A stretch of DNA of 64,000 bases from Planctomycetota bacterium (GCA_013152205.1 JAADGV010000027.1:30270-94269), one strand, 5' to 3'; shown: positions 26,786 through 36,456, numbered from the stretch's first letter. Numbers and translations: made by a program. The notes: generated from the sequence alone by a model not told the origin.

Positions 26786-28795
26786 CTAGGCAGTAGGTGC
26801 TTTGCCGTTGGTTTCGAGTTGCATCAGCTCAGGAGAAACTTGCTGCATTTCACTGTAGCCACGTTTTACGCAAGTGAGGTTGTCTTGCACCACTTGCTCG
26901 CCCCGTTTGCCGAAGTATTTACGCAAAGCGTCTTCGACACCTTCGTAGACATGATCGTCGGTCATGCCACTGCTTTCGCTGAAAGGCGTGAGCTTGAGAA
27001 ACGCGCCAAGGAGAACAATCCCCTGCATTCGCATCTCCAAGTCGGGTTGCGAGGCCACCTCGCGGGCAATGCTAACCATGTCGGCAAAGTAGACACGCAA
27101 TTTTTTATCTAGAATGGTCTGCTTGTGCTGTTGAGGAATACGAGCCCAAACGTCAGCCGGGTTGGCATAAGGGCTTTGCATAAAGATGGCCCCGCCATCG
27201 ACCATTCCCGCGAGCGGGTTGCCGCTGAAAAGGGAATTGGTGTCGTTTAGCACAACCAAGTCGACATGCTTCAATTCGCTGTGCGAGAAGATATGCGTAT
27301 CAGCAATGGTCAGAAAATAGGTGGTCGGCAGGCCCTTCTTTTCTGAACCATATTTCGGATAGGCCTGTACATCTTTGCCGAACACTTGGCCCGCGATCGT
27401 GGCGATCACTTTGTTTGTGGTTACCGAGCCAAAGCCGCCGACCGAGTGGCCACGCATCGAATAAGCACCTGGTGGGCGAAGGTCGGGGTCGTCGGTGTTT
27501 TGCAGGGCGGTAGGATGGTCGATGCCGACGCAGAAGAAATCTTGTCCGTCGTTAATCATGTTATCGAAAATGGCGTTGATATCGCCCGGCCGAACGTCGC
27601 GGCTGCCAAGTCCGCCTGCACCATGGAAGACTTGCGGTATGCGATCGATTTTATCGAGTCCATTCTGCCCCGTCGCCGCATCGCAGAGCGCAGCTTTGAT
27701 CTCTCGCGTCAGATGGTTGCCCGTGGACGACAATGGATCGTCCATCCGTTCGAGAACAGTAAATGCCAAGCAGTTTTTCAGTGCGTCAACAATTTGTCGG
27801 GAAGGGAACGGGCGGAAGCAGTAGATGTTTAAGCAACCTGCTTTGATCCCTTTTTCCTCGCGAAGGTAGTCGACCGTCGTCTGGGCCGTTTCCATGTAGC
27901 TGCCCATGCCGACCAAAATGTACTCGGCATCTTCGCATCGGTAGGGGGCAACCATGTCGTACTGCCGACCTGTGTTGCGATAAAATTCGGCAAACGCATC
28001 AGCCATCGCCGGGGCAACCTGATCGTAGTACCAGCGTTGGGCGATCTTGCCCTTCATGTACGAATCTTGGTTCTGCACCGGGCCCGACATGATCGGGTTC
28101 GAGGGATCCATGAGATTGACCAGCTTGTCTTCTGGCTTGCCCACGAAATCACGCATGAACTCAGGCTCAGGAAGTCGTACGGTTTCTACGGTGTGAGTGG
28201 TAAGAAATCCATCTTGGATGTTGAAGATGGGGGTGCTGGATGCTTCGGCAGCACGTCGGGCGATGAGACACAAGTCGCTGGCCTCTTGCGCATTGCGGCC
28301 AAGCAACATGCCCCAACCGCAATCCGCGACGCTCATGATATCGTCGTGGCCGGCATGGACGTTAAGACTGTGGCTCGTCAGCGCCCGGGCACCGATATTG
28401 AATACGATCGGCAAGCGTTTGCCGGAAATGGTGTATAGCACCTCCTTCATCAGTACCAATCCTTGGCCCGAAGTGAAGTTGGTGATGCGACCGCCGGCGA
28501 GAGCATACCCTTCGCAGAAGCTGGCAGCCGAGTGTTCGCTTTCTGGCTCGAAAAACAGTAGCGGGTCGCCCCAGAGATTGGTTTTGCCGTTGTTGACAGC
28601 GCGGTTAAAGCCGCTGCCCATCTCGGTGGAGCTGGTAATCGGATAGGCACCCGATCCCTGGCTAATGTGAGATTCTACCCAGACAACTGCTTCAGAGCCG
28701 TCGCATGTTGTGGGCTTGCCTGGGTATTTAACTTGGGGATCCTCGGTTTGCCCCTCAGGGCTGCTGGTTGCCTGATCCATAAATTCCGTCGACAT
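26786..28795 (-). CDS. Pyruvate:ferredoxin oxidoreductase, N-terminal part (alpha and gamma domains)
   Basis: 669 residues. Residues about 28-280 match the pyrimidine-binding domain (VVWVESHISQGSGAYPITSS, then SHSLNVHAGHDDI), followed by the transketolase C-like domain (YILVGMGSYMETAQTTVDYL). Residues about 430-660 are the gamma domain with GHSVGGFGSVTTNKVIA. In most bacteria this is continuous with the ferredoxin and TPP domains; here a stop codon and 81 bases intervene, and the next gene begins with a fresh ATG. GGAGG ahead of the ATG is a strong ribosome site. Confidence 0.9.
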   Translation of the reverse strand: MSTEFMDQATSSPEGQTEDPQVKYPGKPTTCDGSEAVVWVESHISQGSGAYPITSSTEMGSGFNRAVNNGKTNLWGDPLLFFEPESEHSAASFCEGYALAGGRITNFTSGQGLVLMKEVLYTISGKRLPIVFNIGARALTSHSLNVHAGHDDIMSVADCGWGMLLGRNAQEASDLCLIARRAAEASSTPIFNIQDGFLTTHTVETVRLPEPEFMRDFVGKPEDKLVNLMDPSNPIMSGPVQNQDSYMKGKIAQRWYYDQVAPAMADAFAEFYRNTGRQYDMVAPYRCEDAEYILVGMGSYMETAQTTVDYLREEKGIKAGCLNIYCFRPFPSRQIVDALKNCLAFTVLERMDDPLSSTGNHLTREIKAALCDAATGQNGLDKIDRIPQVFHGAGGLGSRDVRPGDINAIFDNMINDGQDFFCVGIDHPTALQNTDDPDLRPPGAYSMRGHSVGGFGSVTTNKVIATIAGQVFGKDVQAYPKYGSEKKGLPTTYFLTIADTHIFSHSELKHVDLVVLNDTNSLFSGNPLAGMVDGGAIFMQSPYANPADVWARIPQQHKQTILDKKLRVYFADMVSIAREVASQPDLEMRMQGIVLLGAFLKLTPFSESSGMTDDHVYEGVEDALRKYFGKRGEQVVQDNLTCVKRGYSEMQQVSPELMQLETNGKAPTA

Positions 28796-29333
28796 ACGCT
28801 TATACCTCCGTTACGGTCCACCGCCAAAGTGCGGCGACTAGTGCTCGCTGCTTGGCGTTTTGAATCGTGTTAGTTATCGAAAATTGCGACATTTCAGCCT
28901 TTTCATGCGATTTCAGGCTGAAGGCCTAGTGAGGAACTTTTGCCATCCCGGGGGCAGATACATTGCTCTATTCCGGTGCGACGGAATGCCATGGAGGGCG
29001 TTTTCTACAACTGGTGGCCGTTCGGTTGAAGTACCACCAAGAACATCTTGCGACGTTCATGGTACACGATTTGCCATTTTCCGAAAAGCAAGATTGGTAT
29101 CGACGCAACAGTCGCAAAAGAACGGTAAAGTCACTGGTTCTGTCATAGCCGCAGGCGGAAGCCGCGGTTTTTTCAGCCTCGCCCGCGGCTTCCGCTCGCG
29201 GCTAGCATACCCCTGGGCATCGATTGGACTACTCGTAAACCGCTCTGAAATAAGGGGAGAGACACAGTCTCAAAATAGCCCGCAAGAGGGGGGGCTTGGC
29301 TGCCAAGCGAAATCGCATGAAGCCTTGGGCATG
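28796..29333. other. Intergenic region with a family-C hairpin
   Basis: About 540 bases upstream of the PFOR genes and downstream of the POT transporter gene. Apart from the hairpin at 29146-29204 (separate entry), I see no gene; short open frames have no family signatures. The PFOR promoter should lie in the right-hand part, immediately above 28796. Confidence 0.5.
29146..29204. repeat. Family-C internal hairpin
   Basis: TAGCCGCAGGCGGAAGCCGC followed by GG pairs with CCGCGGCTTCCGCTCGCGGC followed by TA. A left flank GTAAAGTCACTGG resembles the terminal repeat, but no right terminal repeat is seen. Confidence 0.65.
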
Positions 29334-30740
29334 TTACCGAGATTGATCGTCGCCCTGGATGAAAGTTTGGCCACGATAGAATTGCGACCAGACCACATAG
29401 AGGCAGGCAGTAATGGCCATTGCCGCTGTAAAGGTCCAGTAGTAGTTGGCACCTGACAGAAAACGATACCCGGACGCTTCAAGCTGTTTGATGGCCCCAT
29501 TAACTTCAGCAGTCAGTAGGTTGCCTAAGGCGATAGACAGCATTAGCAATCCCATGATGAAAGATTTGAGAGCTTTGGGGGCTTGCGAGTAGGAGAACTC
29601 AAGGGCCGTGATCGAGACCAACACTTCGCCGGCGGTGAGAATAATGTAAGCAAGAATTTGCCAATAAATATGAGGTTGTCCACCCGCGTCGATTTGTACT
29701 TGAACGTAGCCACATACGGCAAACGAAATTGCGGTAACAAACAGGCCGACGCCGATTTTTTTAAGAGGGGTTACTTCGAAGAAACGATCCATCATCGGAT
29801 AAATGAAACCGGCGAATATCGGGATTAACATCAGCACGAAGATGGAGTTGATTGCTTGAAAACCAGCCGGGTTGAAATCGATGCCAAGAATATTCCGGTT
29901 CATCGACTTGGCTTGCTCGATCCAAGTCGACTGAGTTTGATCGAAGAGCGACCAAAACATGACAACAAAGGCATAGAGGGGTAGCAGATTGAAGATTGCC
30001 GTTTTGGCAGCGGGGCTGCGGATTTCTTTGAAAATCTTATTGCCAGTCGGTGGTATGTGTACATACTCATTTCGTCCGATCCAAAAAACTAAGGTGGCTA
30101 GCGCCATTAAAACTCCTGGCACACCAAAGGCTACACTGGGGCCGAAATGATCGAGGAGCCACGGTGTCAGAACCATCGAAGCGGCGGCTCCGACATTGAT
30201 TGAAAAATAGAACCACTGAAACACACGTGGCAACAAATGCTTGTTACCCGACCCGAATTGATCGCCAACATGCGCTGAAACGCAGGGTTTGATTCCGCCC
30301 GAGCCGATTGCCAGACAGGCGAGCGCAACGAGAAGTATTGTTTTAGGGTCGAGGGCAAGGAGTGTTGGCATATCGACCATTGCCATGATCGCGTGTCCGA
30401 CGCAGTACATCAGTGATAGCCAGATAATAGTACGATATTTACCAAAGAGCCAATCCGAGAGAATGGCGCCAACAATAGGGAAAAAATAAACGGCAAAGAC
30501 AAAGCGATGCTGCCATTGAGTTGCGATCTCTTTGTCCATGCCAGCAAAATTGCCCGAGGCATCAAGCAGATGATCGGTCATAAAGATGTACAAAATCGCC
30601 CGCATCCCATAAAAGCTAAACCGTTCGGCTGCTTCGTTGCCGACGATATAGGGGATGCCCTTCGGCATCTTGTCCGACGGCGGAGGCGAGGTGAGATACT
30701 TGCGCGGCGTAGACGGCGAGGCGTTTTTTGAGTTACTCAT
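29334..30740 (-). CDS. POT/PTR-family proton-dependent oligopeptide transporter
   Basis: 468 residues from the ATG at 30740; the longer frame reads through a family-C repeat and is not credible. NEAAERFSFYGMRAILYIF is the ExxERF motif of POT carriers on helix 1. About 12-14 hydrophobic segments follow, with GSGGIKPCVSAHVGDQFG matching the second POT signature. It would import di- and tripeptides with protons. The gene stands alone on the minus strand. Confidence 0.9.
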   Translation of the reverse strand: MSNSKNASPSTPRKYLTSPPPSDKMPKGIPYIVGNEAAERFSFYGMRAILYIFMTDHLLDASGNFAGMDKEIATQWQHRFVFAVYFFPIVGAILSDWLFGKYRTIIWLSLMYCVGHAIMAMVDMPTLLALDPKTILLVALACLAIGSGGIKPCVSAHVGDQFGSGNKHLLPRVFQWFYFSINVGAAASMVLTPWLLDHFGPSVAFGVPGVLMALATLVFWIGRNEYVHIPPTGNKIFKEIRSPAAKTAIFNLLPLYAFVVMFWSLFDQTQSTWIEQAKSMNRNILGIDFNPAGFQAINSIFVLMLIPIFAGFIYPMMDRFFEVTPLKKIGVGLFVTAISFAVCGYVQVQIDAGGQPHIYWQILAYIILTAGEVLVSITALEFSYSQAPKALKSFIMGLLMLSIALGNLLTAEVNGAIKQLEASGYRFLSGANYYWTFTAAMAITACLYVVWSQFYRGQTFIQGDDQSR

Positions 30741-30782
30741 AGCAGGCAAACCGGTATGCGGTAAAAAACTGGACGACCAGGG

Positions 30783-30895
30783 CAGGACGATTGCAAAGTC
30801 ACATGCCCCGTTATAGCCGCGGGCGGAAGCCGCGGTTGAGCCTGAAAAAACGGCTGCTCCCACCTACGGCTAGCAGTGACTTTGCAATCGTCCTG
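30783..30895. mobile_element. MITE-like element with perfect 20-bp terminal inverted repeats (family C, best copy)
   Basis: The left end CAGGACGATTGCAAAGTCAC (30783-30802) is exactly complementary to the right end at 30876-30895. Internal arms carry TAGCCGCGGGCGGAAGCCGC and a degenerate opposite strand. Total 113 bp and non-coding. Terminal inverted repeats on so small an element suggest mobilisation in trans, but no transposase is in the window and target-site duplication is not clear. Confidence 0.65.
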
Positions 30896-30972
30896 GCTAA
30901 TAGTAGCTGCAAGTGTATCGCAAGCGAGAAACATTGGCAGCCGCAATACACGAGAGGAATCTGGCGACAACG

Positions 30973-31012
30973 AAAAAAGGACGCCTCACCCAATAGGCGA
31001 AGCGTCCCTTTT
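30973..31012 (-). terminator. Intrinsic terminator of the Gfo/Idh gene
   Basis: On the minus strand, GGGACGCTTCGCC and GGCGTCC make the stem, immediately followed by TTTTTTCG. It begins 33 bases past the stop codon at 31045. A textbook intrinsic terminator. Confidence 0.8.
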
Positions 31013-31044
31013 GTCAATTCTTGGTTGCAATCAGACCCCGTGGA

Positions 31045-32397
31045 TCAGACTTCGTACCCGTCGGGGATGACCGGCTTGACGATCCGTTGCAAGTCGGGGT
31101 CGTCTGCCTTGAGGTTCTTGGCGTCCCACTCGACGCGACCACCCTTGTAGACAGCCAAGTTGCCTAGCAAGATCGTTTCGGTCAGCGGCCCCGCGTAATC
31201 GGCGAAGTTACTGGTCGGCTGCTTCGACGGATCGTGCATGCCGGTAAACCACTCAAGCTTCTGCCGCTCGTCGGCATTGTCTGGGCCTGGGCAGACAGGG
31301 TAGTCGACGTTGAGTTCTTCAGCACCAACGATTTCAACGCCGTGGTCAGCGTAGTCGCCGGCAGCATACATTTTGCCCTGGTCACCGATGATCAACACAC
31401 CGCTGGTGTCGGGCTTAATTTTCAACGGCCCACGTTTGACGGTTAGCTTGAACTCGTCGAACAACTCTTGCGGTGGCAGGTTGCCGCCATCGTACCAAGT
31501 CATCCTGAAGGCGGAACGGCCATCAAGCTCGGGGAACTCGTACACAATTTTCGAACTCGAGGGATAGCTGTCGCCATCGTGGCCCGAGTGTTCTGCCTCG
31601 ACGGATGTCGGATCCCGCATGTTTAGACCCATAAACGGTAGGTTGCTCGTGTGGCAAGCCATGTCGCCTAAGGCTCCGGTACCGAAGTCCCACCACCCAC
31701 GCCAAGCAAACGGATGGTATCCATCCGCGAAGGGGCGGAAGGGGGCACGACCAATCCATGCTTCCCAGTCCAGGTTTTTGGGGACGGGCTTTTCAGGCTT
31801 GCGGCCTTCGCCTTGTGGCCAAACCGGACGGTTCGTCCAGATGTGAACTTCTTTGACTGCACCCACTTGGCCTGCACGCAATTGGTAAGCCGCCTTACGC
31901 ATCGGGTTGTAGGCAGTGAACTGGTTGCCCATCTGTGTGACAACGCCGGTCTCGCGAGCGATTTCGCCAAGACGACGTGCTTCCCAAATGGTGTGCGTCA
32001 GGGGCTTCTGGCAGTAGACGTGTTTGCCCATCTTCATTGCCTTGGCAGCAATGACGGCGTGGTTGTGATCAGGCGTACTGACCATGACTGCGTCGACCCG
32101 ATCGCCCATCTTGTCGAGCAACTCGCGGAAGTCGGTCGCCGTGTGTTCGGTTTTGAACTGCTTGGCAGCAAGCTTGAGACGCAGACGGTCGACATCGCAG
32201 ACGGCAACAACTTTGCCGTATTGTTCTGCGTTCATCGAGTCGGTACGACCCTTGCCGTGGATACCAAAACAGGCAACTTGGATTTTTTCGTTTGGTGATT
32301 TGCTGAGTGCGGTCTGCACGCCGCCGGCGATCCAGAAACCGGCCCCTACGGCTGCAGAGGTTTTTAGAAAATCACGTCGATCGCTCTTCTTTGGCAT
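31045..32397 (-). CDS. Tat-exported Gfo/Idh/MocA oxidoreductase (QKP variant)
   Basis: 450 residues. SDRRDFLKTSAAVGAGFWIA is a Tat signal. The Rossmann fold follows with CFGIHGKGRTDS, VVAVCDVD and MVSTPDHNHAVIAAKAM. The usual EKP catalytic lysine motif reads GKHVYCQKPLTH, so the Glu is Gln while Lys remains. The C-terminal domain includes the DMACHTSNLPFMGL histidine region. The family oxidises sugars or inositols with NAD(P). A strong ribosome site GAGGAG precedes it and an intrinsic terminator follows. Confidence 0.85.
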   Translation of the reverse strand: MPKKSDRRDFLKTSAAVGAGFWIAGGVQTALSKSPNEKIQVACFGIHGKGRTDSMNAEQYGKVVAVCDVDRLRLKLAAKQFKTEHTATDFRELLDKMGDRVDAVMVSTPDHNHAVIAAKAMKMGKHVYCQKPLTHTIWEARRLGEIARETGVVTQMGNQFTAYNPMRKAAYQLRAGQVGAVKEVHIWTNRPVWPQGEGRKPEKPVPKNLDWEAWIGRAPFRPFADGYHPFAWRGWWDFGTGALGDMACHTSNLPFMGLNMRDPTSVEAEHSGHDGDSYPSSSKIVYEFPELDGRSAFRMTWYDGGNLPPQELFDEFKLTVKRGPLKIKPDTSGVLIIGDQGKMYAAGDYADHGVEIVGAEELNVDYPVCPGPDNADERQKLEWFTGMHDPSKQPTSNFADYAGPLTETILLGNLAVYKGGRVEWDAKNLKADDPDLQRIVKPVIPDGYEV

Positions 32398-32635
32398 CGA
32401 TCCAGGCTCCTCGTAAAGTGAGTAATCAGTAGTCGTTTACTTAATCAGATTTGGTACTAATCATAACTGCGCGCTAAGCAGATCGAAAGTCTGGAGCCGC
32501 AACTGGAGCGAAAACTAGGCCAAAAACAGCACCAATTGCCTCAGTCGTCGGCAGAGATTAGGCTTTAATTGCTAGGTTTATCTCTAATTTCACTGAGCCG
32601 ACCTGAAAAATGGCGGCGTTTACCGAGGATCTCCA

Positions 32636-33748
32636 ATGATTCGGCATCGACTTGCAAAAACTGCACTTTTTATCCTATTTAGCGCTCTCCTGGCCATTTC
32701 CAACGCTACCTACGCCGAGCATGATGCGCTAATCGAGCGAGTGAAAGCCCTCGGCGGGGTGGTTGAGTACAACGACAAGGGCGAACTAATCACGGTCGAT
32801 CTCGACACACGGCCAGCCCAAGACGCAGATCTGAAGCTTATCGGGGCGGTTTCGTCCCTCGAAAAACTACGGCTCTGGGGAGCCGGTATTTCGGATGCGG
32901 GGGTAGACCACATTACCAAGCTCGAGAATCTCACTCTGCTGGATCTCAAAAATACAAAAGCCACTGATGCAGGAATTGCAAAATTAGCGGCGCTAAAAAA
33001 ACTCACCTCGCTCGACTTGCATCGCAGCACGGGGCTATCAGACGACGGGTTGGCTGTGCTGGCCGAGCTTCCGAATTTGAAATACTTACGGCTGATTTTT
33101 ACCCGAGTTACCGACCCCGGTCTCGTTCATGTTGCCAAATGCAAAAAATTACGGCTACTCGACATCCGCGGCTGCCAAATCACCGACGAAGGGCTCGCCC
33201 ATATTTCTGATATGCAAAGTTTGGCGGCGCTAAAAATCCGCAGCGCAGGCGTGACTGACGAGGGGATGGTCCATCTGGCAAAGCTGACCAAGCTCAAAGG
33301 GCTTGCGCTGGAAGATGCGTTTGTCACCGACGACGGACTAGAGCAGCTAGCCGGCTTAACGAACTTAGAAGATTTGAATTTGCTACGGACGGTAGTTTCG
33401 GATGAGGGCTTGGTTCACTTGGCGGGGATGACCAAGATGAAACAGCTTAGCTTGCGAAGCACCTACGCCGGTGGCGAGGGGCTAACGCACCTAAGCGGCA
33501 TGACCAAGCTATTCAAGCTCGACCTTAGCGAGTCGGGAGCCGAAGATGCCGGCGTTAAGCACATCGCCGGTTTGCCTTCGCTCAAGTGGCTGAATCTGTG
33601 GAGCACTACGGTCACCGACGAATCGCTCAGATTATTGGCTCAAGCAAAGAATCTGAAATATCTCAATATCGAATCAACCAAAGCCACCAACGAGGGCATT
33701 GCAGCCCTGAAGGCCGCGCTGCCCGAGTTGAAGATCGACCACAACTAG
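32636..33748 (+). CDS. Exported leucine-rich-repeat protein
   Basis: 370 residues: signal peptide (TALFILFSALLAISNATYA), then about eleven LRR units of about 24 residues in the RNI/cysteine-containing style, with recurring forms such as VTDEGLVHLAGMTKMKQLSL. Each ends in a short T-x-V/A-(T/S)-D-x-G turn typical of planctomycete LRR proteins. No enzymatic domain or anchor is seen. A protein-binding role outside the cytoplasm is inferred. AGGATC lies upstream of the ATG. Confidence 0.85.
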   Translation: MIRHRLAKTALFILFSALLAISNATYAEHDALIERVKALGGVVEYNDKGELITVDLDTRPAQDADLKLIGAVSSLEKLRLWGAGISDAGVDHITKLENLTLLDLKNTKATDAGIAKLAALKKLTSLDLHRSTGLSDDGLAVLAELPNLKYLRLIFTRVTDPGLVHVAKCKKLRLLDIRGCQITDEGLAHISDMQSLAALKIRSAGVTDEGMVHLAKLTKLKGLALEDAFVTDDGLEQLAGLTNLEDLNLLRTVVSDEGLVHLAGMTKMKQLSLRSTYAGGEGLTHLSGMTKLFKLDLSESGAEDAGVKHIAGLPSLKWLNLWSTTVTDESLRLLAQAKNLKYLNIESTKATNEGIAALKAALPELKIDHN

Positions 33749-33828
33749 AAGTCGCTCGAACTTGCGCAAGGCCTCCCCCAGCCGGACCGCCACGCGGTCC
33801 ACGGATTCAACATGCAATCCCCACCGAA

Positions 33829-33853
33829 GCCATAGCCCGACCATCCTGGCCGG
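33829..33853. repeat. CATAGCCCG..CATCCTGGCCGGA repeat (family H)
   Basis: CCATAGCCCGACCATCCTGG continuing CCGGA nearly matches the inverted copy at 1719-1746; the second half also occurs at 52881-52898. It sits in the 118-base gap between two converging genes. Confidence 0.5.
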
Positions 33854-33866
33854 ATAACGTCAAGCA

Positions 33867-35261
33867 TTACGAGAGATATTCTTGCTTTTTGATGATCCCC
33901 GGATAAGGAATCGGGTACTTGCCATCTTTATCCGCAGGCAGCGGCGAAGGCGATTCCATCGTCAGCTTGTCGATGCCGGGGGCAAACTCATGCTCGCAAT
34001 TCATCATCTGGTCGAGCGTGATGACTTGGCCCGTATGGGCGGCCATGCGGCCCATCGAGGTGACCAAGCTCGCCATCGTGCCCCGTTCGACCTCGTTGTA
34101 AGGCTTATTCTTACGAATCGCGTCCAATAGATCGAACCATTCCAGGACGTAAGGACTCGACTCACGAGCGGCGAACGACCACTGGAGGTTTTCTTTATCC
34201 ATGTTGTGGCCCTTGTAGATACGACACTTCGCCGGAGAATGACCAGCCGACGAGATAACGGCCAAGCCTTTGCTGCCGTGGGCATAGCCGGCAAATTCGG
34301 AGTGGCATCCTGGCATCGTTCTGCCATCCATGAACAGCTTGGTGCCATCGGCGAAGGTGTATTCAATGGCATAGGAATCGAAGTTTTGATCGACACTATC
34401 GCCACGATAATGGCGTCCCCCGATGGCTGTGGCTTTCACGGGCCAAGCATCTTTCATCCAGCAAGATTCGTCGATGTTGTGAATCAAGAAATCGCTGACG
34501 GCCCCCCCACTGAGGAACAAGAAGGCGTGGAAGTTTGAAATTTGGTAGAGCAACTCATTCGCACCCTCGGGCTTGGGACCAACAGCAGCCGAGCCGGTGA
34601 GTCCAGCCAAGCGATACGACCGCATCATCGTGATGTCGCCGATCTCGCCGCCCTGAATTCGCTCAAAAAGTTCTTGGCGAGCTTCGCAGTGCCGACACAT
34701 CAGGCCAACGCCAACCTTGAGGTCTTTTTCGATTGCTTTCTTGTTGAGTTCAAGCATCCGCCGCGACGTGGGGCCATCCACGGTCACAGGTTTTTCCATA
34801 AAGACATTCAAGCCTTTTTCGATGGCATAGGTGAAGTGAACCCAGCGGAATCCAGGAGGGGTGCCCAGCACAACCACATCGCCAGGGCGTAGGCAGTCCA
34901 TCGCCTTCTTGTAGCCATCGAAGCCGATAAACTTTTGGTCTTCGGGCACATCGACCAGGAGATTGCCTTGGCTTTTGATGATGTCCTTGTTAATTAGATG
35001 CTCGTAGCTAAAGTCCAGTCTCTTTTCAAAGACGTCGGCCATAGCGACGAGTTTCACCGGGCCATTTTTCGCTTCGATCGCGTTGAGAATCGCTCCCGTA
35101 CCACGGCCACCGCAGCCTACCAATGCCAAGCGAATCGTGTTGTCTTCGCCGGCAAAGACCTTGGGAGCAGCGCTAGCCAAAATCGTTGTCGCAGCCGCGG
35201 CACGCCCACTATGCTTGAGGAATTCACGACGCGAGGAATTGCTGTTCTCGATTTGGCTCAT
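33867..35261 (-). CDS. Tat-exported Gfo/Idh/MocA oxidoreductase
   Basis: 464 residues from the ATG at 35261; the longer frame overlaps the FGE-like gene and lacks a leader. SSRREFLKHSGRAAAATTIL is a Tat signal. IRLALVGCGGRGTGA is the NAD-binding glycine loop, NVFMEKPVTVDG the EKP motif with the catalytic Lys, and SDFLIHNIDESCWM the substrate-binding histidine region. Upstream, 82 bases away, is an FGE-like gene in the same direction; possibly co-transcribed. Substrate unknown. Confidence 0.85.
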   Translation of the reverse strand: MSQIENSNSSRREFLKHSGRAAAATTILASAAPKVFAGEDNTIRLALVGCGGRGTGAILNAIEAKNGPVKLVAMADVFEKRLDFSYEHLINKDIIKSQGNLLVDVPEDQKFIGFDGYKKAMDCLRPGDVVVLGTPPGFRWVHFTYAIEKGLNVFMEKPVTVDGPTSRRMLELNKKAIEKDLKVGVGLMCRHCEARQELFERIQGGEIGDITMMRSYRLAGLTGSAAVGPKPEGANELLYQISNFHAFLFLSGGAVSDFLIHNIDESCWMKDAWPVKATAIGGRHYRGDSVDQNFDSYAIEYTFADGTKLFMDGRTMPGCHSEFAGYAHGSKGLAVISSAGHSPAKCRIYKGHNMDKENLQWSFAARESSPYVLEWFDLLDAIRKNKPYNEVERGTMASLVTSMGRMAAHTGQVITLDQMMNCEHEFAPGIDKLTMESPSPLPADKDGKYPIPYPGIIKKQEYLS

Positions 35262-35343
35262 GATAGGTTTCTCCTGGCAAGTACGGGACCTAATTTGGGG
35301 TAAACGATTTGTAGCAAACTGCTCGGAACATTGCCACAAAATT

Positions 35344-36456
35344 TTATTCTTCGAGGTCTTTTTGCTCGGGTGCGGTATTCCCCCACTTCGCGGCTTTCTC
35401 TTCAGCCGTTGGCTCGACCAAGGGGCGGACGATCCGAAAGCCGACACTCACCGCATCCGTATGATACCAAATGCTCTTTGGGATTTGGGGATCTTGTTCT
35501 TTCCATTCCTCGCTAGAGTATAAGCGAGCTGCGCTGCGTAAGGTGGCGGCGTTGTCGTCCCAACCTCCGCCGCGGACGACACGTGGGTAAAGTTGAGTCG
35601 GTATTACCAGCGGATTGACGGTTAAACTGCCATTTCGGCCACCATACGAATCGGCCACGTATTGGTCTAAGACCCACTCGGCCACGTTGCCGTGCATGTC
35701 GTACAACCCCCAAGCGTTGGGTTTCTTCAGCCCCACTTCGTGGTATCCCTCGTCGCAGTTGTCCACGTACCAAGCATTCTCGTCGAGCTGAGCTGCATCG
35801 TTTCCGAAATTGTAAGCGGTCGTGGTACCAGCGCGGCAAGCGTATTCCCATTCGGCCTCGGTCGGCAGACGATAGTATCGCCCGGTCTTTGTGCTAAGCC
35901 AATGGCAATACATGCGTGCTGCGTGTTGCGTCATGCAAATGGCCGGGCGTTCGCCCATCCCCAAGCCAAAGCTCATGTCGGTATAGGGTTCGGTCGGTCG
36001 CGTGACCGCGTCGGCAAGCTCATCGCGAGGGGTTGTTGACTTGCTTGTGATTTGACGTCGCAAGATATCCAGTTCATCGCCCCAAATTTCATAGGCGTCC
36101 CAGGTGATTTCGTATTTGCCCATCCAAAATGGCGCGATTTCCACTTCGTGCTGCGGGCCTTCGTCATCAAGACGATCTGCCTCGCTGGCAGGACTTCCCA
36201 TGAGATACTTTCCACCAGAGATCGGCATCATCTCGATCTCAACGTCCGTATGCTTGATCACCTCAGCATACGGTTTCATCCCAGCTTCGTCGGCAGCTTC
36301 TGCGTCGGGGATCGAAAGCGGGGCAACCGATTCCGTGTCAGCTGAGTATGCTGCGGGGATAGGAAGTAGCAACATGATCGTGGCTAAGACACAGGCAAGT
36401 GAATAATTCTGGGGCGGGGCTGAGAGAAACGAGGGGGGATTGCAGTTGGGTGTCAT
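35344..36456 (-). CDS. Exported SUMF1/FGE-like protein lacking both catalytic cysteines
   Basis: 370 residues from the ATG at 36456, which has AGAAAGG upstream. A signal peptide-like stretch (YSLACVLATIMLLLPIPAAYS) leads to the formylglycine-generating-enzyme sulfatase domain: MPISGGKYLMGSPASEADR, FWMGKYEITWDAYEIW, RLPTEAEWEYACRAGT, GLYDMHGNVAEWV and RVVRGGGWDDN. In real FGE two cysteines follow the GGS motif; here that segment reads GGGWDDNAATLRSAAR, with none. It is therefore probably a binding or structural homologue. Confidence 0.85.
   Translation of the reverse strand: MTPNCNPPSFLSAPPQNYSLACVLATIMLLLPIPAAYSADTESVAPLSIPDAEAADEAGMKPYAEVIKHTDVEIEMMPISGGKYLMGSPASEADRLDDEGPQHEVEIAPFWMGKYEITWDAYEIWGDELDILRRQITSKSTTPRDELADAVTRPTEPYTDMSFGLGMGERPAICMTQHAARMYCHWLSTKTGRYYRLPTEAEWEYACRAGTTTAYNFGNDAAQLDENAWYVDNCDEGYHEVGLKKPNAWGLYDMHGNVAEWVLDQYVADSYGGRNGSLTVNPLVIPTQLYPRVVRGGGWDDNAATLRSAARLYSSEEWKEQDPQIPKSIWYHTDAVSVGFRIVRPLVEPTAEEKAAKWGNTAPEQKDLEE

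Noticed and set aside
36104..36406. Antisense frame over the FGE-like gene start as a regulator
   Set aside because: No DNA-binding motif or ribosome site; shadow of the SUMF1-type gene.
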